Shown: positions 1 through 10,033, counted from the first letter of the stretch. The stretch is DNA of 64,000 nt from Chitinophagaceae bacterium 26-R-25 (GCA_029906195.1 JARWSJ010000001.1:1116001-1180000), one strand, 5' to 3'. Numbers and translations: made by a program. Notes: generated by a model not told the origin, from the letters alone.

Positions 1-256
1 TTGAGTAACGCTCCGTATTATAAATATAGTCTGCAAAAACAATAACGATAACCTGTATATTTTTAAAAAAGTATAGACATCGCTTCTTTTTTCAACTAGC
101 GCTTCGATGAGCTGGAATCGTGATTACATCATGGATTCAGGGCTCCGCTTGTCGAAGCCTGCCCTTCCAGATAAATGAGACTGATTGAATATTACTCACT
201 ATTTGGCGTTCACTTCCTATCAATACAATTCACTTAAACTAATAAAACATCTGTTT

Positions 257-2278
257 ATGAAAGTAAAAGTTTTAGCTGGTGTGATCTTGTTTTGTATTTG
301 TTGCATGCAATTGTCATTCGCACAATCCATGCAGGGTAGCTTTGAAAATAAATTTGCACGATATCAAAAGAACCAAAATTTTGCAGGAACGTCAACCGCA
401 AACTGGACAGACACTGCGTGGAAGGGTGACAGGCTCTATAAGCAAATAGTACTTTGGAATACAAGTCCAACTAACATTAGCAACATTACCTATGAAGTGA
501 GTAACCTAGTAAGCGGAGGTAATACAATTGTCTCATCAAATGTAAACCTCCGATACGAATCGTATGTAATCGGAGATACGGCTGCGCATTCATGGAGGCT
601 ACCGTATTCAACCACGGGAAACCGTTCCCGAACGTATATTGCAGATGCATTGCAACCTGCGCCCATTACGACATTAACGCAGGCCGATCCAATAAAAATC
701 TGGTTAAAACTGGATGTTCCTTCCTCCACGGTTGCAGGTGCGTACACAGGAACTGTCACCGTTAAATCAAATGGCATTGTACAGAAAACTTTCAACATAA
801 ATCTTTTGGTTGTTAATAATACATTACCACCTGTATCCAATTGGAGCTATAATTTAAACATCTGGCAGTTTCCCTTTAACCTTAATAATATTGAATCACA
901 GGCCGCGGGCGGTAATTGGGATTTTTTCTACTATTTTTCTGACTCCTATTTTGCCAAACTGCGATCTTATTATCAGCTGTTATTGGATATGGGACAAAAA
1001 AATATTACCACCTATGGATATGACGGTGCTTTTTTGCAAGGGTTAACAACGATAAAATGGAAGCTTAATAACAATGGTACATTCAATTTTAGTTTTGATA
1101 ATTTTGATAAGTATGTCGATAGTTTAACTTCCTGGGGCTTTACAGGCGATGTTGATTGCTTTGTTATGGACGGATGGAAATATCCGTATACGTTGCAGGG
1201 ACATCAAACAGTTACGATCAACAGCATCGGCTATTACAACAATCTTACGGATATAAATCCTAACTTTAAAAACAGGGTTCAAAATCAAACTACTTATCCC
1301 TCGTTTCACGCAACGTGGGCCAACTTCCTGGCGCAATTCAGGGCCCACCTTAACCAGAAGGGATGGTTCAACAGGGTAGTGCTATGCTTTGATGAAACGA
1401 ACACCGACACTTTAAAAGGGGTATATCTGCCTTTAATAAAAGGCGACACCGCAGCATGGAAAGTTAGCCATACCGGCAGGTGGATCGACGATTCGGTAGT
1501 GACAAGCCTTTATAACTACTCCATGGTATTTTCCAACAGTAAAAACAGGAACCCGGTTTCGCCACAACATGCCTATAATTTTTATACAAGTAATGACGAC
1601 TCCATTCCCAACAACTTCCTGACACCTCAAAACAACCCGGCTGAAATGGCCTGGCTGGCGTGGTATGCAAAAAACAAACAGTTTAACGGTTATATAAGAT
1701 GGGCCTATGACAATTGGAAAAATGCCGATACCACAAATATGCAGGACGATGCATCCACTGCGGGAGATTGTGAGTTTGTTTATCGTTCCAATAATCAATC
1801 GACAACCACCGCCATATCCAGCATCCGGCTAGAACTATTGCGGGATGGCATTCAGGATTTTGAAAAGATGCGCATTATTGGTGGCAGTGACACAGCGTTG
1901 AATAACCTGGTGAATCTGTGCAATGAAAACAGCGGGACCATCGCGCAGTCGTTAATTCAAAGCGGCCAAAGCGATATTAAAAGAATAGCAGCAAACAATA
2001 CATTTGGGCCCAGCGCGATAAGATTAGATACCCTTCTAATGCCAGCTGACCAGCCAATTACCAACACAATAACTATCTATCCTAATCCTGTACATGCTAC
2101 TTTAAAAATAAATGCTCATCGACAGGTAATTAATTCAATTGCTGTCTTTGCAACAAACGGGGAAAGGATGAATGTTACATTACTAAATGGCCATGACGTT
2201 GATTGTTCCAACCTGGTACCGGGCCAATATATTTTGGTGGTTAATAATTCGCAGAGCTTTAAGTTTTTAAAACAATAG
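257..2278 (+). CDS. Secreted GH123/DUF4091-type glycoside hydrolase with T9SS sorting domain
   Basis: The protein is 673 aa from the ATG at 257. A TTG at 185 lengthens the frame, but the signal peptide begins at the ATG (hydrophobic stretch ending near FAQ, residues 20-23). The middle of the protein reads like the DUF4091/GH123 catalytic fold, with an N-terminal beta-sandwich at about 90-190. An adjacent Asp-Glu pair lies at D379-E380 in the CFDE motif. Characterised GH123 enzymes are beta-N-acetylgalactosaminidases that use neighbouring acidic residues with help from the substrate acetamido group. Residues 605-673 begin ITIYPNP and end in a short beta-rich tail, which is the classic T9SS type A sorting domain, so the enzyme is probably exported to the cell surface or medium. 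A paralogue follows after 5 bp. The substrate is inferred from family only; the DUF4091 group is broad. Confidence 0.82.
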   Translation: MKVKVLAGVILFCICCMQLSFAQSMQGSFENKFARYQKNQNFAGTSTANWTDTAWKGDRLYKQIVLWNTSPTNISNITYEVSNLVSGGNTIVSSNVNLRYESYVIGDTAAHSWRLPYSTTGNRSRTYIADALQPAPITTLTQADPIKIWLKLDVPSSTVAGAYTGTVTVKSNGIVQKTFNINLLVVNNTLPPVSNWSYNLNIWQFPFNLNNIESQAAGGNWDFFYYFSDSYFAKLRSYYQLLLDMGQKNITTYGYDGAFLQGLTTIKWKLNNNGTFNFSFDNFDKYVDSLTSWGFTGDVDCFVMDGWKYPYTLQGHQTVTINSIGYYNNLTDINPNFKNRVQNQTTYPSFHATWANFLAQFRAHLNQKGWFNRVVLCFDETNTDTLKGVYLPLIKGDTAAWKVSHTGRWIDDSVVTSLYNYSMVFSNSKNRNPVSPQHAYNFYTSNDDSIPNNFLTPQNNPAEMAWLAWYAKNKQFNGYIRWAYDNWKNADTTNMQDDASTAGDCEFVYRSNNQSTTTAISSIRLELLRDGIQDFEKMRIIGGSDTALNNLVNLCNENSGTIAQSLIQSGQSDIKRIAANNTFGPSAIRLDTLLMPADQPITNTITIYPNPVHATLKINAHRQVINSIAVFATNGERMNVTLLNGHDVDCSNLVPGQYILVVNNSQSFKFLKQ

Positions 2279-2283
2279 AAAGA

Positions 2284-3981
2284 ATGAAGAAAATATTGTG
2301 CTGCTGTTTGTTCGTCCTGGTTGTGAATGCAGTGCGTTCGCAGGAACTGAATTTATTTCAACGTCAATGGAAGGACCTGGAGCAACCTACAAACGTTTCT
2401 TTTGCAAATAGCAACATTCGTTATAGAAAAGATAGAGTGCCGAATATAATTGTGCGTAAAAATGAAAAGCTATTCGCATGGAAAGGTGAAAAGATAAATA
2501 CGGAGATTTTGATATGGACATCCCAGGCAAGAGCAAATGTAAGCCTTTCGGCCACCGACTTGAAAGATGGTAGCGGTGATGTGATTGATAAAAAAAATAT
2601 TTCTCTCTCATTTGTTAAATATGTTTGGACAGACGGGTATTTCGGTAACGGCTGTGCCAAGAGAAACAATCAACAATTGGACTCATCCCTTGTTGCTGAT
2701 TTGATTGACACCGTTTCATCAGTTTCATTAATGCCAAATTCTGTACAGCCCGTGTGGCTAAGCATACAAGTTCCAGGCTCTTCAAGGGCCGGAACTTATT
2801 CAGGGAAAATTGTGGTAAGGATTGATAAAAAAATTTCCACACTTGATATACAGGTAAAAGTTTCGAACAGTCGGTTGCCAGACTCCGGAAAATGGTCCTT
2901 TGACCTGGATCTTTGGCAATACCCCGTTTGTATTGCTAAATTTCACAAGGTTGAATTATGGAGCGATGAGCATTTTAAAATTATGCGGCCTTATTTTTTA
3001 ATGCTAGGCAGTGCAGGTCAAAAATGTATTACGATCAGCATGATAGAGGGAGGGAACCAGGACAAGGACGTTTCTCCTGCCATGATAAAGTTTATAAAAA
3101 AAACTGATGGTAGTTGGAAATATGACTATACGCTTTTTGATAAGTATGTTTCGTTTGTGATGAGCTGTGGTATCAACAAGCGAATCAATTGTTATTCTAT
3201 GATTCCGTGGACAATGAATTTCCGCTATCATGATGAAGCGTCAAATGCCGATACTAGTTTTAATACCTCTGTTTCGTCAGTAGAATACAAGAATTACTGG
3301 CAAAGTTTTTTGACAGATTTTGCGGCGCATCTCAAACAAAAAAAATGGTTTGAAAAAACAAGTATTGCTATGGATGAACGCAAGCTGGAAGACATGCTGA
3401 CGGCAATTAAAATTGTAAAGGAAACAGATGCTGATTGGCATGTCTCTCTTGCCGGTAGCTATCATCCGGAACTAGCAGATAAAATTTACGACTACTCAAT
3501 TTTTAAAGCTTCACTTTTTTCAAAAGAAGAATTATCATATAGAAACCAGCATCGGCTGCCATCGACATTTTATACATCATGCGAAGGCGAAAGGCCTAAT
3601 ATGTTTACTTTTTCTTCTCCGGCAGAATCCGTTTGGATGGGCTGGTACGCATCCGCAAAAGGATTTACGGGGTATTTAAGATGGGGATTCAATTTATGGA
3701 ACGATAATCCTCTCAATGATTCCCGGTGGATTTATCCGGGGGGCGATGCATTTCAAATATATCCAGGTCCGAGAAGTTCCGTAAGATTTGAAAAACTTAT
3801 CGAGGGTATACAAAGTTTTGAAAAAATAAAAATTCTTAAGGAGCTGTATCACAAATCAAATAATAAGAAAGGGCTTAGTGCCGTAAATAATGTATTGAAT
3901 GCATTTGATAATGAAAGACTGGAAGAGACTTCTGCCGAAATAATAATACAACGTGCCGGTAAAATATTTCTATTGCCGTGA
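2284..3981 (+). CDS. Secreted GH123/DUF4091-type glycoside hydrolase, no sorting domain
   Basis: The protein is 565 aa with a signal peptide (MKKILCCCLFVLVV, cleavage near RSQ at about 20). It is a paralogue of the preceding gene: both share the Trp-rich entry to the catalytic domain (WSFDLDLWQYP here, WSYNLNIWQFP there), the late FTGYLRWGFNLWN-like segment, and an adjacent Asp-Glu pair (D364-E365 in AMDERK). It ends shortly after the catalytic domain and lacks the T9SS tail, so it is probably periplasmic or held at the outer membrane. The 5-bp gap to the upstream gene indicates co-transcription. A role in beta-linked amino-sugar hydrolysis is inferred from the GH123 family and from the kinase two genes downstream. 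Confidence 0.8.
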   Translation: MKKILCCCLFVLVVNAVRSQELNLFQRQWKDLEQPTNVSFANSNIRYRKDRVPNIIVRKNEKLFAWKGEKINTEILIWTSQARANVSLSATDLKDGSGDVIDKKNISLSFVKYVWTDGYFGNGCAKRNNQQLDSSLVADLIDTVSSVSLMPNSVQPVWLSIQVPGSSRAGTYSGKIVVRIDKKISTLDIQVKVSNSRLPDSGKWSFDLDLWQYPVCIAKFHKVELWSDEHFKIMRPYFLMLGSAGQKCITISMIEGGNQDKDVSPAMIKFIKKTDGSWKYDYTLFDKYVSFVMSCGINKRINCYSMIPWTMNFRYHDEASNADTSFNTSVSSVEYKNYWQSFLTDFAAHLKQKKWFEKTSIAMDERKLEDMLTAIKIVKETDADWHVSLAGSYHPELADKIYDYSIFKASLFSKEELSYRNQHRLPSTFYTSCEGERPNMFTFSSPAESVWMGWYASAKGFTGYLRWGFNLWNDNPLNDSRWIYPGGDAFQIYPGPRSSVRFEKLIEGIQSFEKIKILKELYHKSNNKKGLSAVNNVLNAFDNERLEETSAEIIIQRAGKIFLLP

Positions 3982-4021
3982 TAGCGTCATTTCACTTTTC
4001 AAATATTAAAAGATCGCAAAA

Positions 4022-5071
4022 ATGGATCAATCACTTCCAACCCTGAAAGAAATAGCAAGACGTCTTAACGTCTCTGTGTCGACCGTTTCGCGGGGCCTGG
4101 CCGGCCACACGCGCATTGGTTTCGGTACGCGGATGAGGGTCCAACAAATGGCTAAAGAATTGGGCTACGAACCCAATCCTTTGGCTGTAAATTTTAGATC
4201 AAAAAAAACTTACATCGTTGGCGTCATCGTTCCATTTGTTCGCGAAGAGTTTTTTTCAAATGCTATTTGCGGAATTGACGGCATTGCATCACAACATAAT
4301 TATACCATTCTCTTCGGTCAGAGCTACGATGATATCGACAACGAAATCAGACTGATAGATTTGATGAAAAGGCAACGTGTCGACGGCCTTATCATTTCTT
4401 TATCGAAAGCTACGTCCCAAACTGATCACATTGATTCGCTATCCAGGTTAAATATTCCTGTTGTGTATTTTGATAGAGTGCCAGCAGCAGATGCAGTGAA
4501 CAAAGTATACTGCGACGTGCAGGATGGGACGACAAAACTGGTGGACAAATTACTGGCAAAAGGTGTGAGAAGAATCGCGTTGATCAATGGACCTGACACA
4601 CTGATTGCGAGTAAAGATCGACTGAGTGGGTACATGCAGAGCATGGCAAAGTTTAAATTGAAAGTAGATATGCAGCGGGTGCAGTCGACCGATTTCTCAG
4701 TGGAGAGTACATTCCAGGCCATGCGCAAACTCATGAGTATGAAAGCGCCTCCCCAAGCCATCGTATCCTTTAATGACTATGTACATATGGATGCTATTCA
4801 GTACGCGATACAAAATGCAATAAAAATAAATGACGAAGTATTATTCGCCAGTTTTACAAATCTTCCAATTACCAGCTATACCATACATCCACCGTTGATG
4901 GCGCTTGAGCAATATCCGTACAGGCAGGGCGAGTCGGCAATGAACATGTTGCTCCAGGTTATTGACAATAAATCAAAAGGTGTTGAAAGTCCGCTGCACG
5001 CACAGGTGGAGGTGATTTCGCCCACACTGGTTGAATTTACACCGGGAAAGTCATTGCTTAAGTTTGATTAA
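4022..5071 (+). CDS. LacI-family transcriptional regulator
   Basis: This 349-aa protein has a LacI-type helix-turn-helix at about residues 6-28 (TLKEIARRLNVSVSTVSRGL), a hinge helix ending in ELGYEPNPLA, and a periplasmic-binding-protein-like effector domain from about 60 (VGVIVPFV) to the C terminus. Length and domain order match the family. It begins 40 bp after the GH123-like pair and 31 bp before the sugar-kinase-like gene, so it probably controls this small catabolic operon in response to a sugar or sugar phosphate. No clear operator palindrome was found in the 256 bases upstream of the first hydrolase. The effector is unknown. Confidence 0.93.
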   Translation: MDQSLPTLKEIARRLNVSVSTVSRGLAGHTRIGFGTRMRVQQMAKELGYEPNPLAVNFRSKKTYIVGVIVPFVREEFFSNAICGIDGIASQHNYTILFGQSYDDIDNEIRLIDLMKRQRVDGLIISLSKATSQTDHIDSLSRLNIPVVYFDRVPAADAVNKVYCDVQDGTTKLVDKLLAKGVRRIALINGPDTLIASKDRLSGYMQSMAKFKLKVDMQRVQSTDFSVESTFQAMRKLMSMKAPPQAIVSFNDYVHMDAIQYAIQNAIKINDEVLFASFTNLPITSYTIHPPLMALEQYPYRQGESAMNMLLQVIDNKSKGVESPLHAQVEVISPTLVEFTPGKSLLKFD

Positions 5072-5102
5072 CCCCATTTCTTTCTGACAAAAAAACTACT
5101 CT

Positions 5103-6158
5103 ATGTTCGATGTATTGAAACATTATCCTATCAATTTCTCCCGTGCCGACATTCAAAAATTTGGAACCGGCCTTATCAATCACACGTGGATTGTACATAA
5201 AGGGCAGGAGAAATTCATCTTGCAGCGGGTAAATGAAAATGTGTTTTGTAAACCACATGATATCGCACATAATATTGATTGTCTTTCAAGTTACTTTCAT
5301 CAGCATTATCCTGAATACCTGTTTGTATCACCAGTTGTAGCCAGCAACGGGAGCTCGCTCGTAGAGTATGACGGAGGCTACTATCGGTTGTTCCCTTTTG
5401 TGGCTGGTTCATGTTCAGTAGATGTCGTTTCGACGCCAGCCCAGGCATATCAGGCAGCTGCACAATTTGGCAAGTTTACTAGACTTTTGAATAAGTTTGA
5501 TAGCGGCAAACTAAAAACCTGTATTCCAGATTTTCACAACCTGTCACTTCGATATAGCCATTTTTTAGCAGCGCTTCAAAATGGTGATGCACAAAGAATA
5601 CGAGAGTCGTCGGCACTTATTGAATTTTTGAAAAACCAGTCAGGCATCGTTTCCATGTATGAGCAAATCATACACGATGAAAATTTCAGGATCCGGGTCA
5701 CTCATCATGATACCAAGATCAGCAATGTGTTATTTGACGAAGCAGGAAATGGTTTGTGTGTGATTGATCTTGATACTGTGATGGCAGGATATTTTATTAG
5801 CGATGTCGGAGATATGATGCGTACTTTTTTGTCGCCTGTAAGCGAAGAAGAAAATGATTTTGATAGAATAGAAGTACGCGAAGAATTTTATCACGCGATT
5901 GTAACGGGTTACTTCGCAGAAATGAAGGATGTGATGACGCCTGAAGAAAAGGATTCTTTCTTCTATGCAGGGTTGTTCATGATCTATATGCAAGCCATGA
6001 GATTCCTGACGGACCATTTATTGGGAGATCCGTATTATGGCGCAAAGTATGAGCGCCATAATCTTGTAAGAGCTAATAACCAGGTGGTCTTACTTCAGCG
6101 ATTATTGGAAAAACAAACGTTGCTGCAAAACAAAATTAATACATCTGCTTATGCATAA
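5103..6158 (+). CDS. APH-fold kinase resembling N-acetylhexosamine 1-kinase (NahK-like)
   Basis: The protein is 351 aa, cytoplasmic, with no signal peptide. It has the phosphotransferase fold: a nucleotide-binding N-lobe with GLINHTWIV and FILQRVN, the catalytic loop VTHHDTKISNVLFD with D203 as likely catalytic base, and the metal-binding VIDLDTVMAG. By memory, not alignment, the order of motifs including the late AMRFLTDHLLGDPYYGAKY and HNLVR segments matches Bifidobacterium NahK/LnpB, which phosphorylates GlcNAc or GalNAc at C1. NahK has HND where this protein has HHD. Its position after two GH123-like hydrolases and a LacI regulator supports an amino-sugar kinase role. A general choline/homoserine-kinase-like function cannot be excluded. 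Confidence 0.75.
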   Translation: MFDVLKHYPINFSRADIQKFGTGLINHTWIVHKGQEKFILQRVNENVFCKPHDIAHNIDCLSSYFHQHYPEYLFVSPVVASNGSSLVEYDGGYYRLFPFVAGSCSVDVVSTPAQAYQAAAQFGKFTRLLNKFDSGKLKTCIPDFHNLSLRYSHFLAALQNGDAQRIRESSALIEFLKNQSGIVSMYEQIIHDENFRIRVTHHDTKISNVLFDEAGNGLCVIDLDTVMAGYFISDVGDMMRTFLSPVSEEENDFDRIEVREEFYHAIVTGYFAEMKDVMTPEEKDSFFYAGLFMIYMQAMRFLTDHLLGDPYYGAKYERHNLVRANNQVVLLQRLLEKQTLLQNKINTSAYA

Positions 6159-6262
6159 GAAATGTATGTTGGTTGCTGATTGACATTAAATCCCAATGGG
6201 ATGGTACACTAGTAAATTTAACAGACATTATCAACCTGACATGACACTGGTTCATTTCTAGT

Positions 6263-8944
6263 TCACTTTTTCACTTCCAGCAATGTCCGCAACCGAATAT
6301 CTGCGCTAGAGCTGCCGATCATAATGCGGAATGTGCCCGGTTCTATCACTTCTTTCAGGTTGACGTCCAGCATGGTTAACATTGCCGGCGTGATGTTGAA
6401 TTGTACAGTTTTTTCTTCGCCGGGATTAAGGCTTACACGCTGAAAACCTTTCAGCTCTTTTACGGGCCTTGCTACTGAAGCCAGCTCGTCCCTAAGATAT
6501 AGCTGTATCACTTCTTCTCCTTTGTATTTCCCGGTATTTTTAATATTAAACGATAATTGAACAGAATCACCCGCCCGTATGGCAGCGGGCATTTGCAAAT
6601 GAGAATAGGCAAAGTTTGTGTAGCTTAATCCAAACCCAAAAGGAAACAGTGGCATTCCTGTGAGGTTAATGTAATCGTCGCCACGTCCCGTTGGCTTGTG
6701 GTTGTACACCAACGGTAATTGCGACTCTGCGACGGGAAAGGTGATGGGTAGTTTACCAGAAGGGTTCTCTGTGCCAAACAAAACGTCTGCCACCGCCGTA
6801 CCTCCAGCGTCACCAGGATACCAAACATCCATCACTGCCTGCACGCTATCCAGCCAGTTAGTCATGGTAACAGCGCTGCCGCCGACTAACAATACCACTA
6901 CCGGTTTGCCCGTAGCCGCAACCCGTTGAATTAACTTTTCCTGCAGGCCGGGCAGGGCCAGTGAAGCCCTGTCGCGAAACTCACCTTCTTCAATGCCCGC
7001 TACCACTACGGCTACATCACTTTTTTGAGCCAACCGCACAGCCTCTTCTATTTTCTGCTCACTACTGTCTTTGATGCCCGCATTCCAAATCAGCCGCAGC
7101 CGGGCATTTCCAGACGGTTCATAATAGTCTATCCGAATGTTGTATTCTTTTCCTTTTTCAAAATAAACATCACTCAGCTTTGTAGAATACGATTGCTTTT
7201 TCCAGTTGTCGATCATCAATTTCCCGTTTAGGTATAGCCGGTAGCCATCATTTCCATCAAGCCCTATTTTTAATTTTCCTGTTTGTGGTGAAGTGATTTT
7301 CCCCGTCCACCGGGCAGAGAAAAAATCATAATTGATCTTTTCCGGATCGGGGGAGAACAATGTCCATTGAAACTGTACGGCACGATCTGTTCGCACCAGG
7401 GTAGGCTCACCTTGTAAGTTGACATTGTTGAAATATTCACCTTTCAATCCCTGCATTTTTTTGCCATCCTGTTCGGATGAGAGGAAGGTGCCCGGCACAG
7501 GCAGCCATTGGGTATGTTCCCTTCCCGGCCCCGGTGCATAACTTACCTGGTTTTTACCGGCTTTTTCTGTAATGCCTTTCAATATGGATACCGGGGTATT
7601 ACCTGGCCCACTGTATCCACCCAACCTTGCTTCCACAGCATCCACCCCAATCACAGCCAGCTTTTTTCCTGGTTGCAGCGGTAATAAAAGTCGACCCTGA
7701 TCCGCAAGCGGTTCATTCTTCAATAGGACCAGGGATTTTGCTGCAGCTTCGCGGGCCAGCTGGCGATGCTGTTCACTCGTCCAGTTGCCCGCGTCTTCCG
7801 CTTTGGCATACGGGTGTTCAAACAGGCCCAACTCGAATTTTATACGCAATACCCTTGCCACGGCGCTGTCTATAACGGACAGGCTCATGCGCCCATCTAA
7901 AAAACCGGGATCAAATAATGTGTGATGCTCAAAGGCTGTTTGAAAGATAACATCCAGGCCATTCTCCACGGATTTTGCACCCGCATCGGCATAGTCTTTT
8001 GCCGTAAAATGCAACACATTGGCGCCGCCTGTGGCTCCCGCATCGGAGATTACAAAACCTTTAAAGCCCCATTCTTTTTTCAACTTTTCATTCAGTAGCC
8101 AATTGTTGGCGGTGCAGGGCGATCCGTCCAGGGAATTGTAAGCCGTCATGATGCTTCGCGCTCCGGCCTGTTGTACAACTGCTTTAAAAGGTACCAGGTA
8201 TAATTCATCCAGCAACCGCTCGTTATAGTGAATGGGATAACTATCGCGGCCACCGTCACCATGATTCACTGCAAAGTGTTTGGGTGTAGTAACCACGCCA
8301 CGTTGTTCAAATTCTTTAATGAAAGCAACACCCATAGCCGAGGTAAGAAAAGGGTCTTCGCCATACGTTTCTTCCACGCGGCCCCATCGAACATCAGTGG
8401 CAAGGTTGACCACCGGTGAAAGTATCTGGCGAATGCCTCTTGCTTTGGTTTCTTTAGCAATGGCAGCAGCCACGTGCCTCATCAGGGTGGTATCCCATGT
8501 GGCCGCCAAAGCGATGGCTTGCGGAAAGGCTGTAGCTTCGGAACGAACCAGGCCATGCAATGCTTCATCAAAGGCAATGATGGGAATGCCCAACCTTGTT
8601 TGTTCCACAAAATATTGTTGAATATGATTGATCTTCTCTAATGTTTGCCGGGCTGTTTGTCCCGCACTGTAATTCATTATTTGAGCAGCGGCACCGTGCT
8701 GCTGCTGAACAGTGTTTACCTGCAAACCAAAAATTCCGTTTTTATACTGAGCAGGACTGTCGCCCAAATCGCCGGGTATCATAAACAACTGCCAGAATTT
8801 TTCTTCCGGTGTCATGCGTTGCAACAGATCTTTTACTCGGATTTCTATTGGCAGATCAGCCTTTTTATAATCAGGTAAAGGCTGTCCTTTCGCAAAACAA
8901 CTACATACCAATGCACATACAATACTTAAATAATATTTTTGCAT
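6263..8944 (-). CDS. Secreted GH3 beta-glycosidase with inserted PA14 domain
   Basis: The protein is 893 aa from the ATG at 8944, which opens a signal peptide (MQKYYLSIVCALVC, cleavage near AKG). A start at 9010 would put 22 residues before it and is unlikely. Residues about 30-380 form the GH3 barrel, with EETYGEDPFLT, TPKHFAVNHGDGG and GFKGFVISDAGAT. D301 in that last motif is the expected nucleophile, and the following residue is Ala rather than the frequent Trp. The C-terminal sandwich is interrupted by a PA14 domain at about 495-625 (GLKGEYFNN to LRLIWN), and a fibronectin-III-like domain closes the protein. Family activities include beta-glucosidase, beta-xylosidase and beta-N-acetylglucosaminidase; the sequence does not fix which. 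It is convergent with the kinase operon. Confidence 0.88.
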   Translation of the reverse strand: MQKYYLSIVCALVCSCFAKGQPLPDYKKADLPIEIRVKDLLQRMTPEEKFWQLFMIPGDLGDSPAQYKNGIFGLQVNTVQQQHGAAAQIMNYSAGQTARQTLEKINHIQQYFVEQTRLGIPIIAFDEALHGLVRSEATAFPQAIALAATWDTTLMRHVAAAIAKETKARGIRQILSPVVNLATDVRWGRVEETYGEDPFLTSAMGVAFIKEFEQRGVVTTPKHFAVNHGDGGRDSYPIHYNERLLDELYLVPFKAVVQQAGARSIMTAYNSLDGSPCTANNWLLNEKLKKEWGFKGFVISDAGATGGANVLHFTAKDYADAGAKSVENGLDVIFQTAFEHHTLFDPGFLDGRMSLSVIDSAVARVLRIKFELGLFEHPYAKAEDAGNWTSEQHRQLAREAAAKSLVLLKNEPLADQGRLLLPLQPGKKLAVIGVDAVEARLGGYSGPGNTPVSILKGITEKAGKNQVSYAPGPGREHTQWLPVPGTFLSSEQDGKKMQGLKGEYFNNVNLQGEPTLVRTDRAVQFQWTLFSPDPEKINYDFFSARWTGKITSPQTGKLKIGLDGNDGYRLYLNGKLMIDNWKKQSYSTKLSDVYFEKGKEYNIRIDYYEPSGNARLRLIWNAGIKDSSEQKIEEAVRLAQKSDVAVVVAGIEEGEFRDRASLALPGLQEKLIQRVAATGKPVVVLLVGGSAVTMTNWLDSVQAVMDVWYPGDAGGTAVADVLFGTENPSGKLPITFPVAESQLPLVYNHKPTGRGDDYINLTGMPLFPFGFGLSYTNFAYSHLQMPAAIRAGDSVQLSFNIKNTGKYKGEEVIQLYLRDELASVARPVKELKGFQRVSLNPGEEKTVQFNITPAMLTMLDVNLKEVIEPGTFRIMIGSSSADIRLRTLLEVKK

Positions 8945-9034
8945 ACCTGAAAATAGTTTACACTTTTTATCTATGAACTGGAACTGTACATCAACGCCAA
9001 AGACCTGCAAATATTTTTGTCATGTGAATTTGTA

Positions 9035-9985
9035 TTAATTCCCATGAGGATCTAAACTCGGCCAGCTTTTTCTATCACGCACATAAGTATCAAGAAATAA
9101 TTTTATTGAGTGATTCACCTCGTCAAAGTGCTCTATTAAACTATGTTGGCCCCCTTCGAAAAATTCAAAACGCAAAGGATGTTTAGTTTTATAAAGCACA
9201 TTCACCATTTCTAATGCCTCGTCGGGAGAAACTCGCCAGTCAGCGCTTCCTGCCAACAAAAATAATGGAGTGGTTTTACATATTTTGTCAGCCCAATATA
9301 CCGCAGACCTTGATTTTAAAGCAGAATCCCGATTTGTAAAATAGCCTGGTACCAATTGAGAAAATACCGAATCCATTTCAGGTCTTTTAGAAGTATTGGT
9401 CAATGCATTAGTCAGTCCTGAACCAATCACCGCAGCTTTTATCTGACAAGTTTTAGTTAAAGCCAAATATGTCATCATTCCACCACGGCTCCAGCCAAAC
9501 ATTCCAATACGTGAAGTGTCTGCTTTTGATATTTGATTTAAGCATGGAATAAGATTTAAAATGTCGTTTACATCCTTTCCTCCAAATTCTTCTTTTCCTT
9601 CGCCGCCTCCATTGCCTCTATATTGGCTGGCTATACAGACATAGCCCCAACTTGCAACCATACCAAGCATACGAATAACTTGTCTCTCGTTTAATGATCC
9701 AAATTCCCTATTTCCTCCACGATTATAAATTATTGTTGGATATATGCCCCTGTTTTTTGGAATGGCCAGATATCCTTTTACCTTCAAACCATCTGACAAA
9801 TAGGTTATGCTAAAAAAGTCAACTGTATTTATAATATTGGATATGCCAGGTATGGTTTGTTGATTTTCTTTTATGGAACTGTCTGTGATATGATAGGGAG
9901 TTTGATCTATTATTTTCCCATTCTGCGAAATAGCCTTCAGGCTGAGCATTGAAAAAAAGATGAGCAATAACGAGTTATTTTTCAT
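9035..9985 (-). CDS. Secreted alpha/beta hydrolase, prolyl-oligopeptidase-like (S9)
   Basis: The 316-aa protein starts at the ATG at 9985, directly before a signal peptide (MKNNSLLLIFFSML, cleavage near ISQ). It has an alpha/beta hydrolase fold with the nucleophile elbow GWSRGG (S166), an oxyanion-side YNRGGNR segment, a likely acid in AGSADWRVSP, and a histidine in GGQHSLIEH. This set resembles S9-type peptidase or acetyl-esterase-like hydrolases. It lies 90 bp upstream of the GH3 gene on the same strand, so they may share a transcript. The sequence does not say whether the substrate is a peptide or an ester. Confidence 0.83.
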   Translation of the reverse strand: MKNNSLLLIFFSMLSLKAISQNGKIIDQTPYHITDSSIKENQQTIPGISNIINTVDFFSITYLSDGLKVKGYLAIPKNRGIYPTIIYNRGGNREFGSLNERQVIRMLGMVASWGYVCIASQYRGNGGGEGKEEFGGKDVNDILNLIPCLNQISKADTSRIGMFGWSRGGMMTYLALTKTCQIKAAVIGSGLTNALTNTSKRPEMDSVFSQLVPGYFTNRDSALKSRSAVYWADKICKTTPLFLLAGSADWRVSPDEALEMVNVLYKTKHPLRFEFFEGGQHSLIEHFDEVNHSIKLFLDTYVRDRKSWPSLDPHGN

Positions 9986-10033
9986 AATCGAAATTTTCTT
10001 AAACGGTTTGAGTTTTACTTTAGTCGAGGTCAA

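Noticed and set aside
185..256. Upstream TTG extension of the first GH123-like gene
   Set aside because: It would bury the signal peptide; the ATG at 257 is preferred.
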